From contig CAADGL010000004.1 in the NCBI GenBank assembly GCA_900696525.1, forward strand, positions 1 to 32,470: DNA of 32,470 nucleotides, read 5' to 3'. A model generated the notes under the pieces. That model was not told the origin of the DNA. It ran no database searches and saw only the letters and a list, made by a program, of their open reading frames with translations. Shown piece after piece: positions 31,048-32,470 of the stretch (positions within the stretch are counted from its first letter, which is position 1; each line of letters begins with the position of its first letter). The stretch comes from an uncultured Planctomycetota bacterium. Its GTDB lineage: Bacteria; Planctomycetota; Phycisphaerae; UBA1845; Fen-1342. A program made the translations under genes and the position numbers.

Positions 31048-32470
31048 ATGCAACGGTCTCGCATGGCGCTGGGAGGGCTGCTCGCGGTCTCGACCGCCTC
31101 GCTCGCCTGGGCGCAACTGCCCCCATACTGTTCGCCGGTTTGCCCGCCCGACCCGAACGACTACGCGCTCTACCGCTGCTCGTTCGAGGTCGATCCGAAC
31201 GTCACCGACCCGAGCCAGCGCCAGGTGAACATTACCGGCGCAACGCTCTTCCGCGCCTTCTTCGACTCGCCCAACTCGACCTTCGACTTCATCGACGTCG
31301 ATTGCGACGGCTGCGCGGGCGTCTTTCCGCCGGGCAGCCCCTGCGGTCAGCAGCACTTCGCCCAGGTTGACAACCTGGCCCCCAGCGACCCCGGCAACCC
31401 GAACCTGTGGTGGATCGTGCAGTACCGCGGGGTCGGTTCGCTGGGCGGCTTCAACGAGCTGCTGAACTACGGCCTGTGCTGCCAGCTACCGGAGGTGCGC
31501 CCCACCGAGCTGAGCTACATCAACGGCGAGCTCTACCACGGCTTCGACCCCAACGGCCAATCGATCTGCGTCGGCACGCTCTTCGGCCCCGAGTGCACCA
31601 CCGACGTCGACGGCGACGGCCTGCCCGCCGCCACCTGCTCGCCCGTGTGCCCGCGCTCGATGGACATGGCGACGGTGGACGTCGTCGCGAGCTGGGCGGT
31701 CGTGAACGGCGACCAGGCCGACGCGCTCTGGTCGCGCAAGCCGCTTGCGGACGGCTACGGCCGCAACCCGAAGCTGTCGTACCCGATCAAGGAGCCCAAC
31801 GCCGCCAACCCGGGGCCGATCAGCAACGAGCTGGTTTTCCCGGAGCGCGACTGCGACGGTGACGGCACGGTCGACACCTTCGCCAACTTCAACTACGACA
31901 GCCCGAACGAATACACGTTGTACGACATGCGGGTCACGTTCGTGGCGGTCGCGATCATCGCCAACCGCGGTGTCGGCTATGACACCTTCCGCTATACCGA
32001 CCTGCAATACGGCTTCGTCACCGGCCGCATGAAGAACGGCGAGAACCTGGCTTTCGCCACGCGCGACGCCGAGTCCGGCACGCGCAACGCCTGCATGAAC
32101 GCGCTGGGCATCGACCCGTCGCAGGGCGTGGGAGACAACGTCGGCGGCCGCACGCAGTCGTCGGCCCGCACCAACCTCGGCCCCTGGCACCGCGTCAACA
32201 ACTGCGGCAGCTCCAGCCACGCCGAGAACGCCGTCCAGATGCGCCGCAACGCCGTCGGCTACAGCGGCCTGTCGGGCAGCACGGCCGCGGCGTGCGATGT
32301 GGCCAATGGCCTGTATGAGATCGTCGCGGTAGTCAAGGACATCCCGCCGTACAACGCGACGCAGCCCGTACGGCCCGACGTGCTCACGGTCGTCAAGAAC
32401 GCCGATCCGAACAGCAGCTTCACGATCGGCGGGACTTCGGTGTTCACGACGTTCGGCAGCCCGTTCCAGA
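31048..32470 (+). CDS. Secreted protein, periplasmic-binding-protein (PstS)-like, 3' partial
   Basis: The frame runs open to the window end (474 codons seen). A signal peptide is clear: MQRSRMALGGLLAVSTASLA then WA, with mature start about QLPPYC. ITGATLFRAFFDSP (near residue 62) and the Gly-rich VGSLGGFNELL recall the ligand loop of PstS-like phosphate-binding proteins, and FATRDAESGTRNAC (around 337-350) resembles their RxxxSGTR signature. Extra inserts with Asp-rich DVDGDGL and DCDGDGTVD and many Cys make this unlike a simple PstS. It starts at an ATG with GGAGG seven bases upstream, 95 bases after the pseudopilin gene. Perhaps a secreted or surface protein with a dockerin tail, as in its neighbours, but the C-terminus is outside the window. 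Confidence 0.72.
   Translation, partial: MQRSRMALGGLLAVSTASLAWAQLPPYCSPVCPPDPNDYALYRCSFEVDPNVTDPSQRQVNITGATLFRAFFDSPNSTFDFIDVDCDGCAGVFPPGSPCGQQHFAQVDNLAPSDPGNPNLWWIVQYRGVGSLGGFNELLNYGLCCQLPEVRPTELSYINGELYHGFDPNGQSICVGTLFGPECTTDVDGDGLPAATCSPVCPRSMDMATVDVVASWAVVNGDQADALWSRKPLADGYGRNPKLSYPIKEPNAANPGPISNELVFPERDCDGDGTVDTFANFNYDSPNEYTLYDMRVTFVAVAIIANRGVGYDTFRYTDLQYGFVTGRMKNGENLAFATRDAESGTRNACMNALGIDPSQGVGDNVGGRTQSSARTNLGPWHRVNNCGSSSHAENAVQMRRNAVGYSGLSGSTAAACDVANGLYEIVAVVKDIPPYNATQPVRPDVLTVVKNADPNSSFTIGGTSVFTTFGSPFQ

Overview
The window is GC-rich, tightly packed bacterial DNA, most consistent with a planctomycete (a Phycisphaerae-like lineage is my guess). The evidence is: secreted proteins ending in dockerin-like GD(L/I)NGDG...DLGILL repeats (1-155, 23114-24376); a type II pseudopilin with an H-X9-DG-like C-terminus; FG-GAP repeat secreted proteins; two adjacent, different clpP genes behind tig; and an MqnD-like (futalosine menaquinone pathway) gene. 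I see no rRNA, tRNA, CRISPR array, integrase or insertion sequence.

Layout. 1-155 is the tail of a dockerin-bearing secreted protein with a strong terminator. 313-1728 (minus) is an HD-GYP/PilZ protein of c-di-GMP signalling. 2041-7864 (plus) is a housekeeping run: a small membrane peptide, trigger factor, ClpP1, ClpP2, EPSP synthase and a saccharopine-dehydrogenase-like oxidoreductase. 8367-9884 (plus) is a secreted PQQ-type beta-propeller. 9900-10158 holds intergenic palindromic repeats. 10178-17724 (minus) is a seven-gene operon-like run: c-type cytochrome, SDR reductase fused to an SCP2-like domain, alpha/beta hydrolase, PaaK/LuxE-like adenylating enzyme, MqnD-like protein, class III aminotransferase and a lipoprotein. 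17876-22823 (plus) is an overlapping five-gene run: histidine kinase, Fis-type regulator, GT2 glycosyltransferase, second histidine kinase, NarL-type regulator. 23114-24376 (plus) is a dockerin protein behind a structured leader. 24485-26410 (minus) is a B12-binding/radical SAM protein, divergent from 26597-28015 (plus), a soluble transhydrogenase SthA. 28149-29330 (plus) is an FG-GAP protein with one in-frame TGA. 29834-30952 is a pseudopilin, and 31048-32470 the start of a secreted periplasmic-binding-protein-like gene that runs off the window.

The most exciting observation is the FG-GAP gene at 28149-29330. Its reading frame is interrupted once, by a TGA at 28443-28445 followed directly by a Cys codon. 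A 6-bp hairpin with a GU-starting loop lies 20 nt downstream, which fits the geometry of a bacterial SECIS element. This suggests a selenoprotein with a Sec-Cys pair, which ordinary gene calling would split in two. Other points of interest are: ClpP2 with Asn in place of the catalytic Asp; the minus-strand operon, whose reductase-hydrolase-ligase core parallels LuxC-LuxD-LuxE and is followed by an aminotransferase; the two-component/glycosyltransferase sandwich; the structured leader at 23014-23098; and the inverted repeat element at 9900-10064.

Starts were chosen from Shine-Dalgarno spacing and stop/start overlaps. Many genes here appear to use GTG or TTG. All functional calls come from reading motifs, not from database searches.
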